Source of the DNA: Otis tarda
Lineage: Eukaryota > Chordata > Aves > Otidiformes > Otididae
Direction: 5' to 3'
DNA length: 64,000 nt
NCBI GenBank assembly: GCA_026413225.1
Contig: CM048553.1
Span: 16,492,501-16,556,500, forward strand
The notes under the pieces were generated by a model that was not told the DNA's origin, made no database searches, and saw only the letters and a list, made by a program, of their open reading frames with translations. Both the position numbers and the translations under genes were made by a program. Every line of letters starts with the position of its first letter. Positions within the stretch are counted from its first letter, which is position 1. This document shows positions 39,333-46,199 of this stretch, in pieces.

Positions 39333-39591
39333 GAAGCACTGAATATGTGACGGAAACAGGTCCATGCACTTCACCCCATCCAACCAAAGGCACCAACTGC
39401 TTACTAGCTTCCATCCAACAGACAAGATTCTTCCCTTCAAAAAGGTTTCAACTATCAGTATCAGTAGAAAACTCACCACGAGGCTGGGGTTGTCAGGACC
39501 ATGAAAAGGTGTGCCTAGAAACACAGGACTGAAGTTCTTGGCTTTTCTCACCTGTTTTTACAATAGCTGGTACAACAGGACCCTGATCCAT
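741..39591 (-). CDS. SVIL: Supervillin/archvillin, N-terminal and central part (17 spliced coding exons)
   Basis: Supervillin is a peripheral membrane, actin- and myosin II-binding protein of the villin/gelsolin family. It acts at the cell cortex, in focal adhesions and invadosomes and in cytokinesis; the long form, archvillin, is found at the muscle costamere. I assembled the exons at 39591-39552, 35535-35469, 30421-30330, 26038-25987, 25861-25710, 25297-24619, 19979-19899, 17570-16689, 16356-16186, 15559-15525, 14380-14319, 13951-13812, 13047-12952, 11691-11439, 8887-8317, 6771-6552 and 870-741. They total 3723 nt, or 1241 codons, with no stop and matching phase at every junction. Recognition rests on remembered human SVIL blocks such as [60 protein letters not shown] and [12 protein letters not shown]. 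Human archvillin has about 2214 residues, so a little over half is present. The gelsolin-like repeats and headpiece should lie beyond position 1. The assignment is secure; the first three exons are less certain than the rest. Confidence 0.95.
2000..2120. repeat. A/T-rich low-complexity block
   Basis: This is a stretch made almost wholly of A and T, with irregular TAAA, TAAT and AAAT units. It is low-complexity intron DNA with no regular unit and no recognisable element. Confidence 0.8.
2293..2317. repeat. Perfect inverted repeat, 12-nt arms, 1-nt loop
   Basis: The arm AAGTCTTGTCTT is followed by one G and then its exact complement AAGACAAGACTT. It could extrude as a DNA cruciform or fold in RNA only if the tight loop opens. 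No function is known to me. Confidence 0.9.
6552..6771 (-). CDS. SVIL: SVIL exon 16
   Basis: This 220-nt exon has acceptor GATTGGGCAG| and donor GAAAG|GTACTT. It encodes [20 protein letters not shown] and a segment ending [13 protein letters not shown], parallel to human GEPTSEQ..GKTIAQT and [13 protein letters not shown]. The conserved TMSIKER continues into the next exon as [12 protein letters not shown]. The phase is G| in and AG| out. Confidence 0.95.
6772..8316 (-). other. SVIL: SVIL intron, 1.5 kb, with a CR1 fragment
   Basis: This intron between two conserved coding exons contains an internal CR1 fragment at about 7262-7424 on the SVIL strand. Otherwise it is A/T-rich unique sequence. 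Confidence 0.85.
7262..7424 (-). mobile_element. CR1 LINE fragment (internal part, minus orientation)
   Basis: The text TTCTCCAGGCTGAACAGCCC, TCTCTCAGCCTGTCTTCACA and GGAGAGGTTCTCCAGCCCTC is the familiar reverse complement of the bird CR1 3' region. The element therefore reads along the minus strand, as SVIL does. Only about 160 bp are present and the 3' terminal octamers are absent, so it is a truncated, moderately old copy. Confidence 0.88.
8317..8887 (-). CDS. SVIL: SVIL exon 15
   Basis: This 571-nt exon has acceptor TTCATAG| and donor AAAGAG|GTGCAG. It starts [20 protein letters not shown] and continues [18 protein letters not shown], matching human [32 protein letters not shown]. The remainder is charged and Ser/Glu/Lys-rich; the family is variable here. 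A GC-poor alternative donor a few bases on exists, but only the chosen one joins the next exon in frame (G|AC). Confidence 0.95.
8888..11438 (-). other. SVIL: SVIL intron, 2.6 kb
   Basis: I see no exon or dispersed repeat. Short frames on the plus strand at 8972-9277 and 9641-9832 look like chance. It is ordinary unique intron. Confidence 0.75.
11439..11691 (-). CDS. SVIL: SVIL exon 14, third TQPVT module
   Basis: This 253-nt exon has acceptor TTTCTTCAG| and donor GAGCAG|GTAAGT. It encodes [20 protein letters not shown], then [31 protein letters not shown] and [18 protein letters not shown]. This is the most strongly conserved block in the window compared with human ([40 protein letters not shown]). 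The phase is AG|C in and complete codon out. Confidence 0.97.
11692..12951 (-). other. SVIL: SVIL intron, 1.3 kb
   Basis: It contains a two-copy 25-bp tandem duplication at 12336-12385 and a T run at about 12419-12434. Nothing else stands out. Confidence 0.8.
12336..12385. repeat. 25-bp tandem duplication, two copies
   Basis: Two adjacent 25-bp units, each starting TCTACAATAATATATT, differ at a single base (C versus T at unit position 17). This is a recent local slip duplication in an intron. Confidence 0.9.
12952..13047 (-). CDS. SVIL: SVIL exon 13
   Basis: This 96-nt exon has acceptor TTCTTTAAAG| and donor ATCAG|GTACTG. It encodes [20 protein letters not shown] then [13 protein letters not shown], matching human [29 protein letters not shown]. 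It is Pro/Ser/Thr-rich and probably disordered. The length is a multiple of three with symmetrical phase, so it can be skipped in frame. Confidence 0.94.
13048..13811 (-). other. SVIL: SVIL intron, 0.76 kb
   Basis: Unique sequence with an A-rich CAAAA-type stretch at about 13140-13182. No other feature is seen. Confidence 0.8.
13812..13951 (-). CDS. SVIL: SVIL exon 12, second TQPIT module
   Basis: This 140-nt exon has acceptor CCTCTTAG| and donor GCTAC|GTAAGT. It encodes [20 protein letters not shown], then [20 protein letters not shown] and EVVIAAT. The VE[RQ]RLRRLQDRS and TQPIT blocks match human supervillin. The basic [11 protein letters not shown] stretch is probably helical. The phase is complete codon in and AC| out. 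Confidence 0.96.
13952..14318 (-). other. SVIL: SVIL intron, 0.37 kb
   Basis: A short intron between exons 11 and 12 of the model; I see nothing in it beyond splice signals. Confidence 0.85.
14319..14380 (-). CDS. SVIL: SVIL exon 11
   Basis: This 62-nt exon has acceptor CTTTGTGTAG| and donor TTTTTAGA|GTAAGT. It encodes [20 protein letters not shown] plus Arg, nearly identical to human [20 protein letters not shown]. It is likely a charged helix. The phase is G| in and complete codon out. Confidence 0.95.
14381..15524 (-). other. SVIL: SVIL intron, 1.1 kb
   Basis: Unique A/T-rich sequence with short A runs at about 14397-14408 and 15238-15247. No exon or dispersed element is seen. Confidence 0.8.
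15525..15559 (-). CDS. SVIL: SVIL exon 10, 35-nt small exon
   Basis: Acceptor TTTTCACTAG| and donor CTGAAG|GTATGT bound 35 nt coding [11 protein letters not shown]. The phase (AG|G in, G| out) fits both neighbours exactly, which is the main support, since the segment itself is poorly conserved in my memory of the human protein. Because 35 is not a multiple of three, skipping it would shift the frame. Confidence 0.85.
15560..16185 (-). other. SVIL: SVIL intron, 0.63 kb
   Basis: Unique intron sequence; I see nothing notable. Confidence 0.8.
16186..16356 (-). CDS. SVIL: SVIL exon 9, first TQPIT module
   Basis: This 171-nt exon has acceptor TTTAAAAG| and donor GATAG|GTAGGC. It encodes [10 protein letters not shown], then [20 protein letters not shown] and [20 protein letters not shown]. 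The [11 protein letters not shown] and [11 protein letters not shown] blocks are almost identical to human. It carries the first of three TQP[IV]T motifs in the protein. The phase is CT|T in and AG| out. Confidence 0.95.
16357..16688 (-). other. SVIL: SVIL intron, 0.33 kb
   Basis: A short intron that begins within the in-frame GTAGGTGA donor of the large exon; nothing else is seen. Confidence 0.85.
16689..17570 (-). CDS. SVIL: SVIL exon 8, large archvillin-type exon
   Basis: At 882 nt this is the longest coding exon in the window. It begins [20 protein letters not shown], as in human archvillin, and ends [20 protein letters not shown]. The acceptor is TTCTTAAAG| and the donor GAACT|GTAGGTGA. 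An in-frame TAG lies inside the donor, so splicing there is needed to continue. Its 294 codons are mostly low-complexity, Ser/Thr/Lys/Glu-rich and probably disordered. 882 is divisible by three, so the exon can be skipped without changing frame, consistent with the known shorter non-muscle supervillin. Confidence 0.95.
17571..19898 (-). other. SVIL: SVIL intron, 2.3 kb, with a CR1 3' end
   Basis: The intron between exons 7 and 8 of the model holds one CR1 3' end at about 18028-18329 on the opposite strand. The rest is unique sequence. Confidence 0.85.
18028..18329 (+). mobile_element. CR1 LINE, 5'-truncated 3' end
   Basis: CR1 3' sequence is easily recognised: ACACTGGAACAGGTTGCCCA, GATGCCCCATCCCTGGAAAC, GATGACCTTTAAAGGTCCCT and CCAACCCAAACCATTTTATG. 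It ends in the family's short terminal repeat (ATTTTATG, then ATTCTATG). There is no poly(A) tail, as is normal for CR1. About 300 bp remain. It lies antisense to SVIL. The preserved terminal repeat and modest divergence suggest a younger insertion than the relic at 32.6 kb. Confidence 0.93.
19899..19979 (-). CDS. SVIL: SVIL exon 7 (short, archvillin-type)
   Basis: This 81-nt exon encodes [20 protein letters not shown] followed by LISWPSR, matching remembered human [26 protein letters not shown]. The donor is CCAG|GTATCA. The acceptor is a tandem CTGTAGTAG|, so the exon may also start at 19982 and gain one Ser codon. The phase is AG| in and AG| out. The exon length is a multiple of three, so it can be skipped in frame, as expected for a segment subject to muscle-type alternative splicing. 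Confidence 0.93.
19983..24618 (-). other. SVIL: SVIL intron, 4.6 kb
   Basis: Unique intron sequence with a short CA repeat at about 24005-24021. I found no further SVIL exon between exons 6 and 7, and their phases join directly. Confidence 0.8.
24005..24021. repeat. Short CA repeat
   Basis: About eight CA units within the intron between exons 6 and 7 of SVIL. Confidence 0.9.
24619..25297 (-). CDS. SVIL: SVIL exon 6, charged N-terminal region
   Basis: This 679-nt exon has acceptor GACAG|GAAGATC and donor CAAAG|GTAAGAG. It begins [13 protein letters not shown], matching the human protein. It also carries [19 protein letters not shown], a highly basic, probably helical segment that is strongly conserved in the family. 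The rest is rich in Ser, Glu, Asp and Lys and looks disordered, with many potential phosphosites ([19 protein letters not shown]). It runs from the myosin-binding part into the first actin-binding part. The phase is G| in and AG| out. Confidence 0.96.
25298..25709 (-). other. SVIL: SVIL intron, 0.41 kb
   Basis: A short intron between exons 5 and 6; nothing else is seen. Confidence 0.85.
25710..25861 (-). CDS. SVIL: SVIL exon 5 (canonical residues from about 3)
   Basis: Acceptor CTTTTTCAG| and donor CACTTAG|GTAAGT bound 152 nt. The exon encodes [20 protein letters not shown], then a segment with [17 protein letters not shown]. This is near-identical to the human supervillin N-terminus. In the family the first ~174 canonical residues bind the myosin II heavy-chain S2 region. 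The phase is AG|A in and G| out. Confidence 0.96.
25987..26038 (-). CDS. SVIL: SVIL exon holding the canonical start MKRK
   Basis: The donor is AAAAG|GTAAAA and the acceptor is TCAGTTTCAG|. The 52-nt exon reads [15 protein letters not shown] and then ATG AAA AG. That ATG, at 25994-25992, corresponds to the start of the familiar human protein ([10 protein letters not shown]). It has G at -3 but A at +4, a weaker context than the upstream ATG at 39591. The frame before it stays open through the whole exon, so the exon is either coding on both sides of this ATG or is leader plus start. An alternative acceptor six bases upstream (TCTCAG|) would add two residues, Val-Ser. Confidence 0.87.
26039..30329 (-). 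other. SVIL: SVIL intron, 4.3 kb
   Basis: The intron between the canonical-start exon and the first candidate extension exon. It holds short A-rich and CA-rich tracts at about 28428-28446, 29660-29673 and 29856-29896. No dispersed repeat or coding exon is seen. Confidence 0.75.
30330..30421 (-). CDS. SVIL: SVIL candidate N-terminal extension exon 3
   Basis: This 92-nt exon has acceptor TTGCTTTCAG| and donor CAAAAG|GTAGGT. It encodes an acidic segment, [20 protein letters not shown], then LAVLPK. The phase fits both sides: AG|T from the previous exon, and G| passed to the next. A second acceptor-like CAG lies seven bases further in and would shift the frame. An upstream CTCAG at 30481 would give a 150-nt exon, but it brings a stop right after the junction with the exon at 35469, so I chose the 92-nt version. 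Confidence 0.7.
30422..35468 (-). other. SVIL: SVIL intron, 5.0 kb, with an ancient CR1-like relic
   Basis: It contains a decayed CR1-like LINE at about 32590-33190 and an A run at about 33947-33961. The remainder is unique sequence without recognisable exons. The region 34760-35060 is locally richer in G and C but has no supported gene. Confidence 0.75.
32590..33190 (-). mobile_element. Ancient CR1/L3-like LINE relic
   Basis: Scattered but ordered matches to the reverse complement of old amniote CR1-type elements appear: GTGACCAGCACTGGACA, then CTTATAAAAAT, GCATTATACTGGTGCTCA, TTCTATTACTCCTCAAGGTC, ATCCACTTCTTTCTGAATG, CTCCCTCCTCCTTCGTACTG and CAGATTTCATTAAAATAC. The order is as in the family. 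Divergence is high, so the copy is very old. The bounds are approximate. Confidence 0.6.
35469..35535 (-). CDS. SVIL: SVIL candidate N-terminal extension exon 2
   Basis: This 67-nt exon lies between acceptor CTCATTTCACAG| and donor TTAAG|GTAAGG. Only one of its three frames is open, and that frame fits both neighbours: it takes the G of the previous exon and passes AG to the next. The 21 full codons include the basic stretch [14 protein letters not shown], a possible membrane- or nucleus-directing patch, though that is inference. Skipping this exon alone would break the frame. Skipping it together with the exon at 30421-30330 would not. Confidence 0.65.
36846..36876. repeat. A-rich simple repeat
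   Basis: Runs of 15, 9 and 5 A separated by single G bases. It is a low-complexity tract within an intron. Confidence 0.9.
39288..39330. repeat. CA dinucleotide microsatellite, about 21 units
   Basis: An uninterrupted CA repeat on the plus strand. On the SVIL strand it is a (TG)n tract that starts about 220 nt downstream of the candidate exon 1 donor. Length and purity suggest it is polymorphic. Confidence 0.95.
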
Positions 39592-39632
39592 GCTGGGAAT
39601 CTCTATGTCCAGGTGAAGTATAAGCAATGATG
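39552..39632 (-). CDS. SVIL: SVIL candidate start-codon exon (exon 1 of the model)
   Basis: On the minus strand an acceptor-like tract (TCTCTTTCACAG) precedes 39632, and the donor ACAG|GTGAGA follows 39552. The ATG at 39591-39589 lies in AGCATGG context, with A at -3 and G at +4, which is a strong Kozak match. It opens 13 codons ([13 protein letters not shown]) and leaves one G, which joins the exon at 35535 as GAT (Asp). The bases 39632-39592 would be 5' UTR, so more leader exons are expected upstream. No homologue of this peptide comes to mind. Support is splice-site quality, Kozak context and phase match. It could instead be an untranslated leader exon that happens to be open. Confidence 0.62.
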
Positions 39633-41677
39633 CTGTGAAAGAGACTGCTTAACCACAGGTGAAAAAATACAATGTATCAAAAATCCTATTAACTTCTGTT
39701 AGCTCACCATGAAGTTGTAGCCTGTCTAGGTCATCAAACACTGCTTTTCATGCTAACAAGTGCTTGCAATGGACAGAAAAACAAGCACACCATCTTGTCT
39801 AATGCCCCTGCTATTTGTATTCATTTATTTATTTTGAAACATGATTAATGTTAGAGTCACCTTAACTGAAGCACCTTCTATTAGGTCATCTTTCAACAGT
39901 GCGGAGCTCCTTGGAACGAGAGTCACCCAACACATGGAACATGGCACTGAGTCCCCTGAGTCACCAAGTAATATCCTCTGTTCAGAAATATTTGATGGTA
40001 CATACCGCATTTTCTTCTTTGCCTGTAACCTCACTGGCTCTCGCGTTTCATTCTAACCACTTCACAGAGCACATAGAGCACAAACCAAACACTGCTGTGC
40101 TCTCTTGACCAGCTGTGAAGGCCTACACGTACTCAAGCTTACTACATACAAAAGCAGTTACAAAAACTGGAATCTGTTGACACTGGTCAAAACTTGCCAT
40201 TAACCTGAAAATCCATTTTATAGCCTAGACATAAGTACAGGTGTGCCTAGAACACAAAAACAATACAGTGCAGAAATAATAAAGAAGCTGCTGGTAACAG
40301 CTAATGGGGACATTCTGGACCAGTATCTGTGCGAGTATATCAATAAAGAGATGCCCATTTCTGAAAAGGTCCCTTCTTTTTGAACCCTGCTTGTGTGAAG
40401 ATTGCTTACTTGATCTTGTGAATAGAGGTATTATTAACTGTAACTCATCTGGTACACAGTAAGGGAACCGTTTCTCATGAAGTACAGGTAAATAACACTC
40501 ATTTGATAAATCTCATCGCTGCAGTCTTTAGCAAGGTTGAAGGAGAGGTTAGACTTGACAGCTGAGCTGGTGCAATAGCTCACGGCTGCCAAGACAGTCC
40601 TCCCCATTTCTCTCTGCAGGACCTCTGCTAGGTCTTGCTCCCCTAGTGACCCAGCCAGATGACTAAACTAGTAGTAAATACTCCCTTTTATTTCTGCTGG
40701 GTATGCTTTTCAGGAGGCTTCAGAACAAAGAAAAAGGCACGGGATCTTTGGATCAAGATAGGGATCCACCCTTGTGACAAACAAGGGAGGTGACCTTAGC
40801 TTGGCTGTCATCCCCATGTCTGGCGATGTCCCATATGACAGAGGAGAGGTGTGTTTATGTTTGTGTAGGGAAGGGAGAGGCTCCCACATTCCTTTGCTGT
40901 CATCCTCAATTATTTGTCCTCAGCATCCTTCTGGTGAACAAGGTGCAGAAGGTAAAGCACACAGAGCTGCAAAAAGACAGAAAAACTCTATAAAGTGTCT
41001 TTCATAAATGTATATATTTTAAATAGGTTCTTGCTTGTGCTGTTCAAATTCTACTCGCAGGACACAGAGCCCAGTTTCTCCAACAGCTCTGGCTACCACC
41101 AGGGAGGAATACTTGTGATAGGCTTTGGCACCAGCTGGACTCCTTTCCCTACTATACAGAGGCCATTTCATGGGAGCAAAGAGAATTATTAGAGGAAAAG
41201 TAAAATAGCCAATAAAAGGATCATCTGTATCAAGGTCTTTGGAAAAAAAAAAAAAAACAACAAAAAAAAACCCCCAAAAAACCAAAACCCAGGCACAGAC
41301 TGGAGTCTGGCTTCAAGCTCTCTTCCTCTTAGGTTGCGAGGTGATCACCAGTCATAGCTCTGTGCATGGTATCTATGAATTCACATTAACATCACTGCCG
41401 TTAATATCAGAACTATGCTACTGTGCAGAATCTTTGACCTCATAGTTCATTCAGCTTCACTTCAAGATGAGGGGTACACGCCAACATTGCTTCCAATATT
41501 AGAACTCTTGAAGTTAAGAGATGCTGGAGCCTTAGGGTATTATACCAATGCTATGCACTTCACAGAGATAATGGGGAAGATATAACAGTACGTAACTTAC
41601 AGCTTTCCTCCCTCCTTTCCATCAAAAAGGGATCTCCTATTGCAAGACAGGTCTCTGTGCTGTCCCTTAACCAGCGT

Positions 41678-41794
41678 TAGGAGTGGGTAAGATACCTCGA
41701 CAAAACCAGTTAAGTTAGCAGGGTCAAGCAATGGCATAGGAGTGGGTAAGATACCTCGACAAAACCAGTAAGTTAGCAGGGTCAAGCAATGGCA
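41678..41794. repeat. 59-bp tandem duplication, two copies
   Basis: Two adjacent units start TAGGAGTGGGTAAGATACCT. Unit 1 is 41678-41736 and unit 2 is 41737-41794. They differ only by one missing T in the second unit (CCAGTTAAG versus CCAGTAAG), so the duplication is recent or homogenised. It may vary in copy number between individuals. Confidence 0.95.
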
Positions 41795-41880
41795 TAAAGA
41801 AAAGAAGTCTTAGATTTAGCTTTTTGTTGTTTGTTTGGAAATGGTAAAATGGCAGGTTTAAATGCAAGCCTTCCCCAGAC

Positions 41881-41881
<1 letters not shown>

Positions 41882-41913
<32 letters not shown>
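41882..41913. repeat. Poly(A) run, 32 bases
   Basis: An uninterrupted run of 32 A on the plus strand, preceded by CCAGACC and followed by TCCATTT. It could be a simple mononucleotide expansion or the tail of a retrocopy, but the sequence before it is not recognisable as any element or gene. Confidence 0.9.
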
Positions 41914-41916
<3 letters not shown>

Positions 41917-44900
41917 ATTTACAAATACTTGATGAGGGAAGGAGGAAGAATATTTTGTCCTTCAAAGTGATCCAGTCTCCAGGATATAGAAGTATGCTCA
42001 GCCAAACTACGTTATCAAGGCTATGTTACAAATCAGTAGTAATGTTCTTGTTCTCCTCTGCCATCATTAATTCTTCAGCATTAGCAGCCTCCAACATAAG
42101 CAAACAAAAAGAGAACAACAATTCAGCTGTTAGAAAGGGGGCAGCCCAGCTGGAATTTAAGTTTGCAGTCATTTGGGCAAAGAGCTAGAGGTTAAGCATG
42201 CATACATTTCAAATCCAAGACTGCTCATGAAAGACCAGCTGGCAGCTAAATGTTGTTCTGAAGCTTCTCACAGGAAGAGAAGGAAAATATCTTCCTTTTG
42301 TCTGGCAAAACTAATCACTGTAATCAAAGCTGGAGTTTAAATGGCTTCCAAAGCTGTTCCCAACTTATAGGGCTGCCAACCCCAAAGCACTGAAGAGTTA
42401 TGAATCAGGTCCCACCAAGATCAAGACTTTTTGCTTTCTGAATTTTGATTGCTTATGAATTCATATTTAGAAGTATTTCTCTGTGGTAAGGAGAACTAGA
42501 TACTTTGTTGTGGCTTGCAGTTATCATAAAAACAAAAAAAAAAAAATCAAAGAAGCCCATGACAGCTGTTTGAAGAAAGTCTAAAAATAAAAATTAAAAA
42601 AATCAAGAATGCAGAGGAAAGAAAGCCCACAGCGACTGCAAAGAAACTTTCAGCAAATATGCTAGTTAGGTAAACAAGCCTGAGCAGCACGGAAAACTGA
42701 GATGATCTGTATAAACAAGATGATGAAATAATATTTTCATCCACACTTCATGGTGGAGGTCTAAAGGAGCTCATGAATTTTATTCCACTGCTCTGTTCCT
42801 GGACAAGGAGAGAGCACGCTTGGAATAGCAAGTCAAAGCGAGTTGTGCTGAGACTTGAGATACCATGGATGATCTCAGGAATGAGGGTCAGAAGAGAGAG
42901 CTAAACCTGACCACTCTCTTCCACCACTCCATCTGACCTCCCTTCCCAGGCTCCAGGCCACTTTCCCACTCTAAGCCACCGGGTCAGGTTTTGGCGCGTT
43001 AGCATGCATTTCCAAAACTAAATGGTAAGGCACCAGAAGAGCCTTCCTTTTCTTACTTCCTCTTTCCCCCACTCTCCAGCAAATTCTGCCAAGGTGTTCA
43101 AGAAATCATTCAGCTTAAAGTTCAAGGATAGGTAAAAAAAAAAAAAAATCTAACAGAAGATTACTTCAGTAGCACAACCACTTAACAGAAAGTTACCATC
43201 TCAAGTCATGTTCAAGCATCCTAGCTTGCAAACACAGTATGTATTCTGAGCTGGCAATGCTAGTCAGTTCTCTGTTTCAAGTGATATTCTCATTTCCTAA
43301 ATGGAGACCATTTGTAGGGACTTCTAAACTAGAATAAAGTTTCCTGACATGCTATCATCTCTCCAACGGGAAGCAAGTTTAATCCTTTCCACTTTGTTTT
43401 TTTTTCCCCCCACTTCCACTGTATAACAGTTTTTGAATAACGATCCTGTTGTACTTTAAAACAGGTCATGTGCAAATAGATTAATAAAACTGATTAGTAA
43501 GCGTCATAAAGGGGACCAAGATTTTTAGGACAAGACGACAGATGTGTTTTAAGAATATGGATGGTCTTTTTTTACTGAACATGTATTCATGTGCCCTGGG
43601 AAAAAGGAGAAAACCAGGTATTTTTCCATGCGTACTCTAGAAAACTTCTCCATCTCCTGAAAGGAGATTTTAGTACCTTTCCATCTTGCCACATGTTTTC
43701 AGAATAAGGAACAAGACATGCCTACATCTTGTATCACTGTTCACAAAACTGTATGGAAAAACTGTAACACAATTAAAGATCTCCAAGGTTTTCCTCTTTA
43801 GGAGTAGGATCAGTCTAGACTAGAGCCTTAAAGGAAGTTCAAAGGCCATGCAACCCTCCCATATGTGGTAATCAGATACACCAGTGAGGCACATTATCCC
43901 AATTGAGTCAGACCTATTTGTCTGTGGGCCTGAAGCAGTAATCAAAAATGTCAGGTGTGCACAGGGCCAGGGTTAGGCACGGACTGAGCAAACATCTGGA
44001 AACAAGGGATAAGGCAGGAACTCCTGTCCCAGCACTATGTACAATTCAAATGACTAAATAGCCCAAGGAAAGATGGGGTTTTACCTAGCAAAACAACATC
44101 TGAGATTATTGTATACCACAGCTCACTGTAAAGCAGCCGCAGCTCCGAGCGTGAAGGCACAGGGTTAGCCAGGGCTCTTGGACATCCTTCACTGAAATCG
44201 TGACATAAGCTGCTTCTTCACTACTGCCATCAATGAGAGCTTTGCTGCTGCAACGACCACAGGCGAAAGCTGCTGTTGGGAAAGACTGTCTGCAAACTCC
44301 CATCCTCCAAATAAGTGGTCAGGGTTTCTAGTACAGGTTTCCCCATCTTCTGATACTTTTAGTCTCTTCATTCTCTGGAAAATTTTCTGCTGGAGTGCAA
44401 TACAACAAGCACAAAGCTGTCTCCTTGCCTGGAGTGGCAAGTGGCCCTGTGCAGTCAAGCAACGCAAAAAGCACAGCCACACTACTGAGCTTTCTCCTGG
44501 CTGCTCTTGAACACCTCTGCACTGTTATCTCCGCACGCCTGTAAAAGCCCAATAAGGGAGCGGAGGCAGGCACGCATACCACAAGGAAGAATTTATAACA
44601 AAGTTCTTTAGCTCTTCTCAATAGTCATCTAAGGAAAACACCAATTTTGTTTACCACTGTGATGTGACATTTCACAGGCCACATCACATCCCTGCATACT
44701 TACCTAGAAATATAACCATCATTTTCAAGCCTTAGGCAGACAGCAAATCCATGACTCCAGCTCCCATCCTGTTTATAGCATGTTGCAATGCTTTCTCTAA
44801 AGATTAAATATTTAGTAAAAGCAACAAAGAAAAAGCATGTATGTTATTCAAGAGCTGATGGTCAAGACAGGACAGCTCAACTCTAAGTACTGTCACTGAA

Positions 44901-45769
44901 AATAACATCACTATGAACAAGCACTTGTACCAGGCTTAATTTGCATCCAGCAGGGCTAAGCAAAAATTCACGAGGAAAGTCTAGTTAGCACAGTGATGCT
45001 GCAGTTCTGGAGCCTGTTCTCGAGAGAGCAGGTTTAAATTCATAGCAGCCAAGGCTTTTATTCTTTATTGCCCTCATAAACTCCTTAGTCTTCTGCAAAA
45101 ATGACAAATGTGCCCAGTGCTCAGGAGGGTCCCAGTCACTAATAGCAAGTTAATCACAAGTCAGATCTGAAGAGCTTTCCCAGAACTGCACAGGAAAGCT
45201 TGCATAGTGCTTTCCTGTACTGTACTTGTCTAAATCTATGGGGATTTTACTAAAGGAAAAACAGACTTTTTTTTTTTTTTAAAGCCCTCTTCAATGTGAA
45301 AGTCAGTTTTTATGAGGTGGGTACAAAGCAACCTAGTCAAGTCCTAGTTTGCACACAGGAAGCAGGTGCCAATATTCCCCGTCTCCTGGGAGCAGGATCA
45401 TTCCTTTAGCCAGGAACAGTCAGTCTTCCAATAAAGGGCATAAAACTGCACAAGGAGAAAAAACAATTCCTGAAGTCTCACAGACAAAAGAAATCTTTCC
45501 TCTTTAGTTCAGGTGTGTCTTGTGTCTCTGAAAGCAGGCAGCACAGGGAATGAAAACACACTTAGCAAAGGCCACCGCAAAGTGTTCCGGTATGTGGAAT
45601 CATTGGGAACCGGCATCCTAAGGTTACAACCAAGCATGTGAAAAATATGTCAGGAAAGAGAACTAGAGTTATTAACATTTATATGGAAGGATTTATTTTT
45701 TTAAAAAGCATCTCTAGCATACTACTTTATATTTGCCAAGCAGAGTTCTGTCTTTTGACAGCTGGGCTC

Positions 45770-46190
45770 AGACAGCAGCAGCTCCCTGGCAGCACAGTCA
45801 GCATCGCGGTACTGGGTCGTATCTCCCGGGGTCTGGGCTGGATCTGTTCTGGGCTGCGCGCTCTCCACCGCCATCCAGCATGTTCTGTCCCCAGACACCG
45901 TCGTCGCAGCTTGCCTAATAAGGCCACACGCGAGTTGACTGGCTGGCTTATAGGTCACCCAGTGTTTACCTCGCAAGCCAACAACGCAGCAGCGGCTGGA
46001 ATCTACCTACCCCTTCTGCAGGCGGAGGGGGCTCGGCCAGCCCTCCTCCACCGCTGCGCCACCGCTCTGCCACAACGGCTCTGCAGAGCCACTGGAATTT
46101 CGGCAGAGTGGTGCTGGTCAAGAGCTCCAGCTGCTCCTGTGCAAGTTAAGCTCCGCTCACAGCTGAGGGAAAAGTTTTTACCGCAGGCAG
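45770..46190 (-). promoter_or_regulatory. CpG-rich patch, candidate promoter and first exon
   Basis: About 25 CpG dinucleotides by hand count in roughly 420 bp, with G+C clearly above the A/T-rich surroundings, meets the usual loose idea of a CpG island. On the minus strand a good splice donor, TTGCGAG|GTAAAC, has its last exon base at 45970. It lies about 6.3 kb upstream of the acceptor at 39632, so this could be a promoter plus first non-coding exon of SVIL. No TATA box is evident. The plus-strand open frame here is a by-product of G+C richness. Confidence 0.4.
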
Positions 46191-46199
46191 CGTGAAACT

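Larger units (their letters stand above)
35536..39551 (-). other. SVIL: SVIL intron, 4.0 kb, with a long CA/TG repeat
   Basis: The intron after the candidate start exon. It holds an A-rich tract at 36846-36876 and a 43-bp CA repeat at 39288-39330, which reads as UG repeats in the SVIL transcript. Otherwise it is unique sequence. Confidence 0.72.
39633..45760. other. Upstream non-coding region (proximal)
   Basis: There is no coding exon I can support. It probably belongs to SVIL leader introns, since the exon at 39632 has an acceptor and so expects an exon further upstream. Contents include A-rich tracts (about 41240-41290), a tandem duplication with a poly(A) run at 41678-41913, and A runs at about 42532-42546 and 43135-43149. 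Short frames here have no coding signature I recognise. Confidence 0.6.

Noticed and set aside
45638-46195. Plus-strand open frame of 185 codons
   Set aside because: It sits in a CpG-rich patch where stops are rare; the translation is Leu/Arg/Ala/Ser-rich without any domain, and the minus strand also has long overlapping frames here.
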